From Alteromonas sp. IB21 (lineage in GTDB: Bacteria > Pseudomonadota > Gammaproteobacteria > Enterobacterales > Alteromonadaceae), in assembly GCF_016405965.1 (NCBI RefSeq), contig NZ_JAEFCD010000007.1, positions 34,624 to 98,623 of the forward strand: a stretch of DNA of 64,000 bases, written 5' to 3'. The notes beneath the pieces are model-generated. The model was not told the DNA's origin. It ran no database searches and saw only the letters and a list, made by a program, of their open reading frames with translations. The position numbers and the translations under genes were made by a program. Below, one piece after another: positions 35,501-45,011 of this stretch (its first letter is position 1; each line of letters opens with the position of its first letter).

Positions 35501-36949
35501 TTATACTTTTTCAGTGCAAACAATATGCACTGATGGGTTGTTGTCTGATGGTGATACTACAATTTCTTTAATCGTAGAGCGGTAACCTTCGCGGCTTCCT
35601 TCCACGCGGTATGTACCTGGTTTAAGTTGAATGGTCTTACGCTTTATCTCACCAACAACCCCAACGCCGAGTACCTTGATATAGGTGTCGTTATCAGAGG
35701 TGATAGTGACGGGGCGAGGTTGATTAATATTATCGACAATACCCTCTAGCGCCGTTATTTGTGCAAGGAGTTTGGCGCTTTTATTGGCATAGTTGCGAGC
35801 CTGTTCCATATCTTGCTGGGCAAGGTTTCTGACATTGTTATCAGATAGGCGCTCGGGTCTTTGTTGGTATGCCTCTAAACGCTTACTTGCATTTAAAATC
35901 CCATCGGCATCTTGTTTGGCTTGAAGTAGCGTTGGGCTGGCAGAAAAAGACGTGAGGCCCTTGCTTGCCAACATCTGCACGGTTTTCCATTCATCAGCGT
36001 CTGCGAATAACGTGACTTGGCTTTCAATTTTTTGCTGTTCGCTCCCCGCGATTAAAGACGCTAACTTTTTACTGATGATATCTAGCTCGCTGCTCGAAGA
36101 GTTAAGATTTTTAGCCTCATTAATACGTTGTGTTGCTGCAGTAAAATCTCGCGCCTCAATAGCCTTATTGGCGCTGGCAAGTAAAGCGTTGAAGCGGTTT
36201 TCACGTATCTGGCGTTCGATGGCATCGAGCGCTTGCTTCGCATCTTCTCGAAAGGGGTCAAGCGCGACAATTTCCGCATATGCATCACGCTGTTTTTGAA
36301 TATTATTTTCCACACGACCAACGCGTGCTTGTTCGTAAGCGTCTTGCACGTCGCTGTATACATCAATACGTTGCTGCAATATCTTAGCTTTTTCGAAATC
36401 AGGGTTAGCGGTAAGCGACGCTTTGTTTAGGTTAAATGCTCCTGAAATATCATCTTTCCCAAAAGCAGCGAGCGCGCTTTCATAAGGCGCGGTATAGGCA
36501 TTTTCGTATTCAGCGCTTAATGCTGAAACAGAGCCGTTAACCACTTCTAGCGCTGTTTCAACCTCGCTGAAGTTAGACGAGCTGTAGGCGTTAAATGCCT
36601 TGTTTAGTTCATCCTCAATCACATTTACTTTTTCTGAGAATTCTTTTGAATGTGTAACTCGCTGAACGAGCTCACTTACGCGCTGCTTGCTGTCACTGAG
36701 CGCCATTTGAAGAGCTTTTCGTTCTTCTGGGCTCAGGGAAGTTGATGAGGGGATTTCAGAAGGTTGGTGTACCGCTTCTGTCTCATCAATCGACGAATTA
36801 ACATCCGGTGAAACGCTCGGCATAGAAGAAATAAGGACGACGCTTGCCATGCCAACAAAGAGTACTACTGCACAGCCAAGCAGTGCCTTTTTAATCAATG
36901 CTTTCTTCTTGGCTCTGCTTTGCTCTATTTGCTGTTCAACGCTTGGCAT
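35501..36949 (-). CDS. Membrane-anchored helical-repeat protein with C-terminal PEGA domain
   Basis: A 482-residue protein with one N-terminal membrane helix (about 20-42), a long helical region with TPR-like repeats (about 70-390), and a C-terminal PEGA-like beta domain (about 405-475; QLKPGTYRVEGSREGYRSTI). It lies 11 bases upstream of the PEGA-SUMF1 gene, with which it shares orientation, anchoring and the PEGA fold. It is probably a periplasmic scaffold of the same complex. Confidence 0.82.
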   Translation of the reverse strand: MPSVEQQIEQSRAKKKALIKKALLGCAVVLFVGMASVVLISSMPSVSPDVNSSIDETEAVHQPSEIPSSTSLSPEERKALQMALSDSKQRVSELVQRVTHSKEFSEKVNVIEDELNKAFNAYSSSNFSEVETALEVVNGSVSALSAEYENAYTAPYESALAAFGKDDISGAFNLNKASLTANPDFEKAKILQQRIDVYSDVQDAYEQARVGRVENNIQKQRDAYAEIVALDPFREDAKQALDAIERQIRENRFNALLASANKAIEARDFTAATQRINEAKNLNSSSSELDIISKKLASLIAGSEQQKIESQVTLFADADEWKTVQMLASKGLTSFSASPTLLQAKQDADGILNASKRLEAYQQRPERLSDNNVRNLAQQDMEQARNYANKSAKLLAQITALEGIVDNINQPRPVTITSDNDTYIKVLGVGVVGEIKRKTIQLKPGTYRVEGSREGYRSTIKEIVVSPSDNNPSVHIVCTEKV

Positions 36950-37034
36950 GCGTATTCCTTCGCTTTCTTATTTTATTGTGTAAATGAGTAGTGGTGGAAC
37001 TCAACTTTGAAACAACGCAAGAAGATGACTACGC

Positions 37035-38291
37035 TTACAGCGCAGTCATCGGTGTTGCTTCCATATCATAAATATCTTTAAGGCGAGAGCGCAGCTGGTA
37101 ATATTGCTCAGCTGCCGTGCCCTGTAGCTCGATACGCTGGTTATCAATTTCAACAATCTGATCAGCAACCTGAATATCAAGGTTTTGACCCATTTCGTCG
37201 AACAAGTCACGTTGGGCGTGAAGCTCTTTATTGGTTTGAATTGCTTGGCTTAGTGAGCCGATAGCAGCAATACCCGCACCTGCAGCAGCCACTTGCCCAA
37301 CAGTAGAACTGGAGTTCGAGCCTAGCAGTACCGAGGCTACAGCAAACAAACCAGCAGTAACCTGTTTGGTGGTGCGCTCAGCTTCAAGCTCTCTGATTTT
37401 CTTGGCTTCGGGGAGCGTTTCTTTCTGGTATTTTCTATATGGCGCTTCTGTTGTTACCCAGAACGAATCGTACGTCTCTTGAAGGCTATCAATAAACTGT
37501 TCGTCTTTCGCTTGAATGGCGCGTACACGACGAAGCATAGGGTCGCTCTCGGAAGGTGCACTGACAAGCTCGATCTCGCCTTTTCGGCCCTGAGAGAGAT
37601 ACTGGCTAAACGATTCTGGGCTATACATTTGTGCGTAGCGTAAGTCAGAGACCATTTGTACTTCTTGCTTGTAAGCCTCTGACTTTTTAATTAGCAGGTC
37701 GTAAACAAACTTGGCAATTTGTTCGAACACTGGGCCATTCGGGTTTTCACCACGAGACATCGCATCGCGATACCAGCCTTCGCTTACGCGATACTCAAAC
37801 TCTTCTTCACCCCATACGGTGTTCTTAGCGTCCATCACTCTTACGCCAATCTCTACGGTTTCAGTATCTGAATAATTGATTTTTCCAAGTACGTATACAT
37901 CGGCAAGAGCAGATGCATCAGGCGTTACATTGATGCTGCCAAAGGACTTGATTTCGCCCAACGCTTCTTTGGTAGCAATGGCAAAACGGTTCGCTTCTAA
38001 TCGGCGAACTTGTGGCCAGATGCCTTCTTCTTCTATCTCGTCGTAATCGATAGAGCCATCGCTGTCAGTTGGAAAACCTGGGTCGAATACCGGAATGGCG
38101 ACATCCATATAGATTTCTGAGTTGTAGTTATAGCTATTTCTCTGTGCGCCTAAAGGCTGGCCAACCCCGGGTCCCACCATAGACGGACCAACACTAGAAA
38201 CATTCGTTTGCGTGGAACCACAGCCGCCTAAAAGTATAAACGACGCCGTTGCGACCACTGTAAGCAGGGCCTTTGGTTTAAATGAAGACAT
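37035..38291 (-). CDS. Outer-membrane-type lipoprotein of the VWA/TolQ operon
   Basis: The 418-residue lipoprotein has a lipobox LGGC with Cys24 followed by Gly, so no inner-membrane retention signal is visible. The N-terminal half (about 60-200) has a mixed fold in which YVLGKINYSDTETVEIGVRVMD recalls CsgG/LpoB-like lipoproteins. A glycine/alanine-rich hydrophobic stretch near residues 297-340 and charged helices complete it. I do not recognise a named family. Its position near the front of the operon suggests that it is the outer-membrane contact. Confidence 0.75.
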   Translation of the reverse strand: MSSFKPKALLTVVATASFILLGGCGSTQTNVSSVGPSMVGPGVGQPLGAQRNSYNYNSEIYMDVAIPVFDPGFPTDSDGSIDYDEIEEEGIWPQVRRLEANRFAIATKEALGEIKSFGSINVTPDASALADVYVLGKINYSDTETVEIGVRVMDAKNTVWGEEEFEYRVSEGWYRDAMSRGENPNGPVFEQIAKFVYDLLIKKSEAYKQEVQMVSDLRYAQMYSPESFSQYLSQGRKGEIELVSAPSESDPMLRRVRAIQAKDEQFIDSLQETYDSFWVTTEAPYRKYQKETLPEAKKIRELEAERTTKQVTAGLFAVASVLLGSNSSSTVGQVAAAGAGIAAIGSLSQAIQTNKELHAQRDLFDEMGQNLDIQVADQIVEIDNQRIELQGTAAEQYYQLRSRLKDIYDMEATPMTAL

Positions 38292-38314
38292 TTCCTTTCC
38301 TTCCTCTGAGTTTA

Positions 38315-38863
38315 TTAACAGCCGTATTGCTCTTTTAATGCTTGGAAGTGAGCCTTTTCGGTCTCATCTTTTGCTCCTTGCAAACCGGCAATTACGGCGT
38401 CACATACCGCTGAACTACCACCTTTCGCTTGTCCGCCAACGGATTGCTTTGAAGGATCAGAGCTTGATGTCGTAGTTTGTGTATTCGATGATGAATCTTG
38501 AGATTCGGTATTACTTTGCGAGTTAGATTGCCCTGCGCCTGCGCCAGAAGACGCGGTGACGGAGGTACTTCCTGTACCGCCACCTTGCCCTGTACCTTGG
38601 CCAGCTGCGTTAGCAACACTTTGTGCGCTTGATTGTGCAGCCGCGCCCATGCATTCTTCGCTTTGATTTAGCGCGCCGAAAAGAGAGTCGTCTAGCGCCT
38701 GAATTTTTTCTGCTTCGGTCATGGTTGACATATCTTGTTCACCAAAGTCGAGTACCGAGCAGTCTTGATAATAGGTAGGAGAGTCGCTTGTTTGTGCGTA
38801 AACAGGCGCTAAAGAAAATGTATAGAGTAATAAAGCAAAGGGCAAATAGTTCGGCATCGCCAT
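38315..38863 (-). CDS. Secreted low-complexity protein
   Basis: The 182-residue product has a signal peptide (about 1-23, ending VYAQ), a short globular part with two cysteines, a Gly/Ser/Gln/Thr-rich low-complexity middle (about 82-145) and a C-terminal part with two more cysteines. It is the first gene of the operon, 23 bases before the lipoprotein gene. A promoter candidate lies just upstream. No family recognised. Confidence 0.7.
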   Translation of the reverse strand: MAMPNYLPFALLLYTFSLAPVYAQTSDSPTYYQDCSVLDFGEQDMSTMTEAEKIQALDDSLFGALNQSEECMGAAAQSSAQSVANAAGQGTGQGGGTGSTSVTASSGAGAGQSNSQSNTESQDSSSNTQTTTSSSDPSKQSVGGQAKGGSSAVCDAVIAGLQGAKDETEKAHFQALKEQYGC

Positions 38864-38917
38864 TAAGTCCTTTTAATTTACAATATTTGAGACATGCATG
38901 AGACCTCATTCCTTATT

Positions 38918-38946
38918 TATATATAGCATCCTTTTATCTAAGACAA
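38918..38946 (-). promoter_or_regulatory. Candidate promoter of the VWA/TolQ/PEGA operon
   Basis: On the minus strand TTGTCT and TATATA are separated by 17 bases, placing a start roughly 50 bases upstream of the first gene. Confidence 0.5.
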
Positions 38947-38982
38947 AACACAGATTTCAATTAAAATAAATGCTATGAGACA

Positions 38983-39019
38983 AAGAAGCCGATAAAACAT
39001 AAGGTTTTATCGGCTTCTT
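38983..39019 (-). terminator. Terminator-like hairpin after the amidohydrolase gene
   Basis: AAGAAGCCGATAAAAC and GTTTTATCGGCTTCTT form a perfect 16-bp stem with a five-base loop, 34 bases past the amidohydrolase stop. The following minus-strand sequence is TGTCTC, so the T run is short. Confidence 0.7.
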
Positions 39020-39052
39020 AATTTAACGTTAGTCAACGAATGCTAGCGCTAA

Positions 39053-42000
39053 TTAATGCTCCCAATGATAGTGGTGGGCTTTCGCTTCCACGTCATCTGC
39101 AGTTTGCTGCGGCATAAAGGTGGCATTGTCTTGTTCAAAGAAGAACGGCTTACGTTTTTCTTTGCTACCCACTTCGTTCATAGTGGCCGACTCGTAAACG
39201 CGGCCATTTAGCACCGTGTATTCTACGAATTCACTTTTTCGAATGTCGCTAAGTACATCGCCATCAATAACGACTAAATCGGCAAGCTTACCTTTTTCAA
39301 TACTGCCAAGGTCTTTGCCCATTCCTAGGTGTTTCGCGCCATCAATCGTACCACCGCGCAGCGCTTCCCAAGGCGTAAAGCCGCCTTGTTCCATGATCCA
39401 CAGTTCCCAGTGAGCAGCTAAGCCTTCGCGTTGCCCGTGCGCACCAATATGTACACTGACCCCATTATCTCGAAGTTCTTTGGCGTAGCTTGCTACGTTT
39501 TGATGGTTATACTGATTTTCTGGCGCGGTAGGTCGGCGAATAGCGCGTTTATCTAAAATGGTAGAAGGGGTATAGCGAAGAAGACGCGGGTTCTTCCACA
39601 CTTCTGTTTTGTCGTACCAGTACTCTTCACCCATCATGCCGCCGTACGACACGACAAAGGTTGGCGTATAGCCAAACTCTGTGGCTTTCCATAGCTGAGT
39701 GACGTCGCTGTAGCCTTTCTCCACGGGAATACTGTGCTCAAGACCCGTGTGGCCGTCTACCAGCATAGTTAGGTTTTGTTGAAGCTTACCGCCTCCTTCT
39801 GGCACTACCATCATCTCTTGATTTTTTGCTGCCCACAGCACCTGCTGACGTTGATCACGTCGCGGCTGGTTGTAGCTTTTCACCGAGATAGCCCCGGCTT
39901 CTTTCAAGCGCTCCACATGGAAGTAAGCATCTTCATAATTGTTAATAATCGCTTTGTAACCTAGTCCTTCTGCACCGTATAAAATAGTGCCGGTGGAGTA
40001 GATACGTGGCGCAACAATATCGCCTTTACGTTGCAATTCAGCCGCAGCAAAAATTTCCGTTGTATCGTTTGATGGGTCGTGAATGGTCGTTACACCGAAT
40101 GAAACATTCGAGTACTGACTCCAGTTTTGCTGAGGAATAATCTCATTGCGGCCCTGTGAACCGTGCGCGTGGGCATCAACAAGCCCTGGGATAATGGTTT
40201 TACCCGAGGTGTCTATTTGCATAGCATCTTCAGGAATGGTTACATCGCCGCGTTTGCCTACCGCTTCAATGCGATTGTCTTTAATGAGCACCACGCCATC
40301 TTCAATGACTTCTTGAGTATTGTCAGCATCGCGCATGGTAACTACTTTACCGCCAACCAACGCTTTGTAACCAGAAGGTTTATCGGCTTTAGTTGAAAAC
40401 GACAAATCCATACCTTCAGCTACTGGCTCAGGTAAGGTTTCCGCTGCGCCATCAACAAAGGCAAAGGCTTCATCGAGTGAACGGCTAAATAGCGTTGGGC
40501 CGTTAAACCAGCTAAGGGTTTTGTTGTCAGGCGACCACGTAAGGTATTCACCTGCGCGGCTTGAAAGTTGAGTCACCGGCAGCGAGGTCATGTTCGGACC
40601 AACGGTAATGCGCTTGCCATTTTCTACAAACGGCGCCACGTAAGTTTTGAATTGGTAAACAAACGCAACCCATTTTTTATCATGAGAAAGTTTGTACTCA
40701 CTTACCTTATCCGCACCGTAAAGATGCGTTCGCTTGTCGTTGCCTTTAAGATTAACGCTTGACAGTTGTGTTTCGTAGTACGCTTCGCCACCCGCTGATT
40801 CGGTGAAGTACACCCGGTCATCGTTACCCGCAAAATGCGCGTTATAGCCGCCTTCGGTCACTTTTTCTACCGTGTCTTCTTTAAGGTCCGCTACATAAAT
40901 ACCTGGCTCAACCGAGTATTTAGGGTCTAGTAAATAGCCGCCAGTAAATTTGCGGAAAACCACCTTTTCGCCATCAGCAGAGAACGAGGGCTCAATGTAG
41001 TGACCAGGCTGTTGGGTAATGATTTTTCCTTTACCACCGCGGGCAGATACCACGCGAACGGTGCCTAAATCTTGGTCATTCCAAGTGGTATACACAATCG
41101 ACTTGCCGTCGTTAGAAAAACGCGGATAGTATTCGTCGTGATCGTTTTGTTTAGTTAAACGTTTAGTTTTGCCTGACTTCACGTCGCGCACATAAAGTTT
41201 ACCTAACGCTTGAAAGAGTACGGTTTTACCGTTCGGCGACATTTGCGACCAGCGGATCATGCGAACGTCAAACTCATCAGGCGCGACATCAACGTCAAAG
41301 CGAAGCGCATCTGCGAATTTCACGGTACCTTCAACGGTCACGTCCATTGTACTGGTGGTTTTATCTTTCACGTCGATGGTGTGAAATTTACCGCCTGTCC
41401 AATATACGATTTTGCTGCTGTCTGGCATCCAGTCGAAGTAAGCAAAGTAGCCTTCCGAGCCAAAGCCTTCTTGCATATCTCGCTCAAGCTCCAACGTAAG
41501 CGGCGTTTCCACCCCTGTCTTTATGTCTTTAATGAAAAGCGCGGTTCTATCTTTAACGCGACGAATAAAAGCAATGTATTTTCCGTCTGGTGAAGGCGTG
41601 GGTACAACTGCTCCGCCTGTACCGCTAATATAGCGGCTCTCTTCGCCAGTTTCGCGATCGTAGCGAGTGATAGCAAAAATGCCTTCTAGCGGGTCGCGAT
41701 TATATTCGAAACGGGCGCCCGGGACGGTATTTTCGGTGAAATATATGTACTTACCGTCATGAGAAAATACAGGGTCGGCAATGTTTTGCTGGTCCCGTTT
41801 TCCGCTGTTACGGGCTTTAATTTGAAGTCCGTCGCCACCTGATTTGTGATACATCCAAATCTCGCCCGCCGGAATACTGCGGCTAGACATAATGCCTTTG
41901 GTTACCACTAAATATTCGCCGTCGGGGCTCCATTTAGGTGAGTGTATGAGATTACTTTTTTCTTTGGTTATTTGGCGAAGGTTGCTGCCGTCAATATCCA

Positions 42001-42388
42001 TAACCCACACGTTACTTAACCCATCTTGATCCGAGATAAACGCAATTTGCTTACCGTCAGGAGAAATGGAAGGGTGAATATTCCATGCGAAGTCTTGAGT
42101 AAGTGGCGTCGCATCGCCGCCTTTTATACTAACTTTGTAAAGATCACCGAGCATGTCGAAAACCATAAACTCGCCATTTGGCGCCACGTCTAAGCTAGAC
42201 CACGTGGTTTCATTGGTTTTGATGGTAACTTCGTTTAATGCATAAGGCGGCTTGTTGACGTCCCACTTTTCAGATTCATTTTCTGTTTTTTCTTCACTGT
42301 CGTTTTGGGCATATGCAATAGGTGCTGCACTTAAGCCCAACGCGCTTACCAGCGCTATGGCTAGCAAGTTTTTCTTTGTTGTTATCAT
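39053..42388 (-). CDS. Secreted amidohydrolase with N-terminal TolB-like propeller
   Basis: The 1111-residue protein has a signal peptide (about 1-27, ending AYAQ), many WD40-like PD40/TolB repeats (about 45-650, with recurring SPDGKxIAF strings), and a C-terminal amidohydrolase domain (about 680-1090) whose first metal motif is DAHAHG. Later EHS, GAHGQ and GSIEKGKLADLVV match the family. Such fusions are usually annotated as amidohydrolases of unknown substrate, perhaps peptide- or imidazolone-like. It stands alone between a terminator and the divergent oxidoreductase gene. Confidence 0.9.
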   Translation of the reverse strand: MITTKKNLLAIALVSALGLSAAPIAYAQNDSEEKTENESEKWDVNKPPYALNEVTIKTNETTWSSLDVAPNGEFMVFDMLGDLYKVSIKGGDATPLTQDFAWNIHPSISPDGKQIAFISDQDGLSNVWVMDIDGSNLRQITKEKSNLIHSPKWSPDGEYLVVTKGIMSSRSIPAGEIWMYHKSGGDGLQIKARNSGKRDQQNIADPVFSHDGKYIYFTENTVPGARFEYNRDPLEGIFAITRYDRETGEESRYISGTGGAVVPTPSPDGKYIAFIRRVKDRTALFIKDIKTGVETPLTLELERDMQEGFGSEGYFAYFDWMPDSSKIVYWTGGKFHTIDVKDKTTSTMDVTVEGTVKFADALRFDVDVAPDEFDVRMIRWSQMSPNGKTVLFQALGKLYVRDVKSGKTKRLTKQNDHDEYYPRFSNDGKSIVYTTWNDQDLGTVRVVSARGGKGKIITQQPGHYIEPSFSADGEKVVFRKFTGGYLLDPKYSVEPGIYVADLKEDTVEKVTEGGYNAHFAGNDDRVYFTESAGGEAYYETQLSSVNLKGNDKRTHLYGADKVSEYKLSHDKKWVAFVYQFKTYVAPFVENGKRITVGPNMTSLPVTQLSSRAGEYLTWSPDNKTLSWFNGPTLFSRSLDEAFAFVDGAAETLPEPVAEGMDLSFSTKADKPSGYKALVGGKVVTMRDADNTQEVIEDGVVLIKDNRIEAVGKRGDVTIPEDAMQIDTSGKTIIPGLVDAHAHGSQGRNEIIPQQNWSQYSNVSFGVTTIHDPSNDTTEIFAAAELQRKGDIVAPRIYSTGTILYGAEGLGYKAIINNYEDAYFHVERLKEAGAISVKSYNQPRRDQRQQVLWAAKNQEMMVVPEGGGKLQQNLTMLVDGHTGLEHSIPVEKGYSDVTQLWKATEFGYTPTFVVSYGGMMGEEYWYDKTEVWKNPRLLRYTPSTILDKRAIRRPTAPENQYNHQNVASYAKELRDNGVSVHIGAHGQREGLAAHWELWIMEQGGFTPWEALRGGTIDGAKHLGMGKDLGSIEKGKLADLVVIDGDVLSDIRKSEFVEYTVLNGRVYESATMNEVGSKEKRKPFFFEQDNATFMPQQTADDVEAKAHHYHWEH

Positions 42389-42650
42389 GATAATGTTTCC
42401 AAGTGCTTGTTATTTATTTTCTGTCGGCATCAGAGTACATGAACTCGCTTATTGTTTTGTACCCTTCATTTGTAAATTTAAGGTTAATCTTACTGCAAAG
42501 TGGGCGAGATTAATTTAGCTGATGCGATTGTAGGTATGATTTTAACGTTCAGTTATCCTTTCATCACTTTTCAATTCATCACTTTCAATGATGCTTGTCT
42601 ATTACAGCAATAGCCGCTAATTTCGTAACAAGCTATTAACAACGAATTGT

Positions 42651-44843
42651 GTGGATATAACCGTGAGCAACGCTGAACAACAATTGCATTATTCTACTTG
42701 TACGCTTTGTGAAGCAATGTGTGGCATTGAAGTGGCGACGAAAGGCCGTCAAATACTGTCGATAAAAGGGGATAAAGATAACCCATTTAGCCAGGGGCAC
42801 ATTTGCCCGAAAGCCAGTGCGCTTAAAGACTTATATGATGATCCTGACCGTTTAAAGCGCCCTGTAAAAAGGGTAAGACGTGAAGGACAAGAAAGCGCCT
42901 GGGAAGACAGTACCTGGGAAGAGATCGGGTGGGATGAAGCCTTCGACTTAGTTGCTAACAACCTGCACCGCATTCAACAGGAAAATGGTAACAATGCGGT
43001 AGGTGTATATCTAGGAAATCCCAATGCGCACAACATGGGCTCTATTCTTTTTGGCCCCTATTTTTACCGCGCGCTGCAGACCCATAATCGTTACTCTGCC
43101 ACCTCAGTCGATCAACTGCCGCATCATATTATCAGCCGCAGGCTTTTCGGCCATATGTCGCAAATTCCTATTCCTGACATCGACCACACGCAGCACTTTA
43201 TGATTATTGGGGGTAATCCGCTGGCATCAAACGGCAGCATTATGACTGTGCCTAACGTTAAGACGCGCTTAAAAGGTATTCAAAAGCGGGGCGGAAAAGT
43301 TGTGGTTATCGACCCGAAAAGAAGCGAGACTGCAGACTTAAGCTGTGAGCATCATTTTATCCGCCCTGGCAGTGACGTATTACTCTTACTCGCTATGCTT
43401 AACGTATTGTTTGAAAAAGAGTTGAATAACGTAGATGCCTTAAAGCCTTACGCTGAAGATATAAGCGAAGTAGAAAAATACGTTAAGCCTTACTCGCCAC
43501 TAAAAGTGAGTGAGCACACGGGGATCTCAGCCAGTGTGATTACTCAGCTTGTTACCGACTTTTGCGAAGCAGAGTCGGCTGCTTGTTATGGGAGAATGGG
43601 GGCGAGCGTGCAAGCGTTTGGTACGCTCACGCAATATCTAATTATGCTATTTAACATGCTCACCGGAAACTTAGATAAGCGTGGTGGCATGATGTTTACT
43701 CAGCCAGCGGCTGATACCCTGCCGGTGTCAGGCAAAGGCAGTATGGGTGATTTCACATCACGGGTGCGCGGACTCCCTGCCTTTGCTGGAGAGTATCCAG
43801 TAGCCTGTTTGGCAGAGGAAATCCTCACTCCAGGCGAGGGGCAAATTAAAGCAATGGTAATTGGCGCAGGTAACCCAGTGGTTACAACGCCAAATGCCGA
43901 GCAACTCGACCGCGCTTTTTCCACTCTCGAATTTACCGTAGCGGTTGATTTTTACATTACTGAAACCTCTCGCCATGCAGACATTATTCTTCCTCCGGTA
44001 ACTGCTCTCGAACGGGATCATTACGATGTCGTTTTCCACAATTTTGCTGTACGAAATTTTGCTAAATACTCAGAAGCGGTAGTTGAAATAGACGAAGATC
44101 AGTTAACCGACTGGCAAATTTATCTGTCTTTGGCGCAGCGGCTAGATGCACTAAACGGAAAGAGCACGGCCCATTACCCATCGCTATGGGAAAAGCAGCC
44201 CAAAGGCGTGGTAGACGACCTCTTAAAAGGAGGGATATACGGGAAAAATGGACAGGGTGAAAATGCTGGGTATAAGCTGTCTTTAGAGACGTTAAAAGCG
44301 CATCCTCACGGTATCGATTTAGGGCCGCTGCAAAGCGCGCTACCACACGCAATTTTTCACGAAGACCAAAAAATACATTTAGACTTTGAATATTTTATGA
44401 CGGACTTGAAAAGGGTTGATGCTCACTTTTTTAACGAGCAGAACCAGCCTAACTCGCTGGTGCTCATTGGCCGACGTCATATAAAAACCAATAACTCATG
44501 GCTTCACAATAGCCCGAGAATGGTAAAAGGTAACAATCGCTGCACTTTGCAGATAAATCCAGAAGACGCTGATAAACACGGTGTTAAAGATGGAGATGTA
44601 GTAACCGTAAGGTCTCGTGTGGGGCAGCTAAAAATAGAGACTGAAATTACAGATGCGATTATGCCCGGCGTAATTTCTATTCCGCATGGGTGGGGGCATG
44701 ATAAGAAAGGTATTCAGCTATCGGTCGCAAGCCAGCACCCCGGCGTTAATACGAATATTCTTACCGATGATCTGCTGGTAGACGAGCTTTCTGGAAACGC
44801 GGTGTTAAATGGCGTGCCGGTGGAACTTGAAAAAGTAACTTAG
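42651..44843 (+). CDS. Molybdopterin-dependent oxidoreductase (formate dehydrogenase-like)
   Basis: The 730-residue protein begins with a 4Fe-4S motif CTLCEAMCG...CPKA, followed by molybdopterin domains (SATSVDQLPHH, IIGGNPLASN, VIDPKRSETADL) and a C-terminal nucleotide-binding domain ending SGNAVLNGVPVELE. There is no Tat signal, so it is cytoplasmic. No iron-sulfur or membrane partner is encoded nearby, and substrate cannot be read. The GTG at 42651 gives the longest product; the GTG at 42663 has a better-placed GGAT and may be the true start. A strong hairpin follows. Confidence 0.88.
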   Translation: MDITVSNAEQQLHYSTCTLCEAMCGIEVATKGRQILSIKGDKDNPFSQGHICPKASALKDLYDDPDRLKRPVKRVRREGQESAWEDSTWEEIGWDEAFDLVANNLHRIQQENGNNAVGVYLGNPNAHNMGSILFGPYFYRALQTHNRYSATSVDQLPHHIISRRLFGHMSQIPIPDIDHTQHFMIIGGNPLASNGSIMTVPNVKTRLKGIQKRGGKVVVIDPKRSETADLSCEHHFIRPGSDVLLLLAMLNVLFEKELNNVDALKPYAEDISEVEKYVKPYSPLKVSEHTGISASVITQLVTDFCEAESAACYGRMGASVQAFGTLTQYLIMLFNMLTGNLDKRGGMMFTQPAADTLPVSGKGSMGDFTSRVRGLPAFAGEYPVACLAEEILTPGEGQIKAMVIGAGNPVVTTPNAEQLDRAFSTLEFTVAVDFYITETSRHADIILPPVTALERDHYDVVFHNFAVRNFAKYSEAVVEIDEDQLTDWQIYLSLAQRLDALNGKSTAHYPSLWEKQPKGVVDDLLKGGIYGKNGQGENAGYKLSLETLKAHPHGIDLGPLQSALPHAIFHEDQKIHLDFEYFMTDLKRVDAHFFNEQNQPNSLVLIGRRHIKTNNSWLHNSPRMVKGNNRCTLQINPEDADKHGVKDGDVVTVRSRVGQLKIETEITDAIMPGVISIPHGWGHDKKGIQLSVASQHPGVNTNILTDDLLVDELSGNAVLNGVPVELEKVT

Positions 44844-44857
44844 GGGGCCGACAAACT

Positions 44858-44895
44858 AAAAAACCGGCTTTTGTTGTAAATCAAAAGCCGGTTTT
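44858..44895. terminator. Bidirectional terminator between the oxidoreductase and gor
   Basis: AAAACCGGCTTTTG and CAAAAGCCGGTTTT form a 14-bp perfect stem around an eight-base loop, with T-rich flanks in both directions; the minus strand ends in six T residues. Confidence 0.9.
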
Positions 44896-45011
44896 GAAAC
44901 CAAGGCAATGTTGAACGTCACATAGCTTTTACAAAAAATAGCTTTTACAAAAAGCGAGTGACGTGAGCTGATAGGTTGTGACCCGTTCTCTCGCTGTGCG
45001 AATAAGAAAAA

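Noticed and set aside
30572..38863. Zorya-type anti-phage system
   Set aside because: A MotA-like channel is present, but there is no OmpA-domain ZorB, no helicase or nuclease, and the partner proteins carry VWA domains instead.
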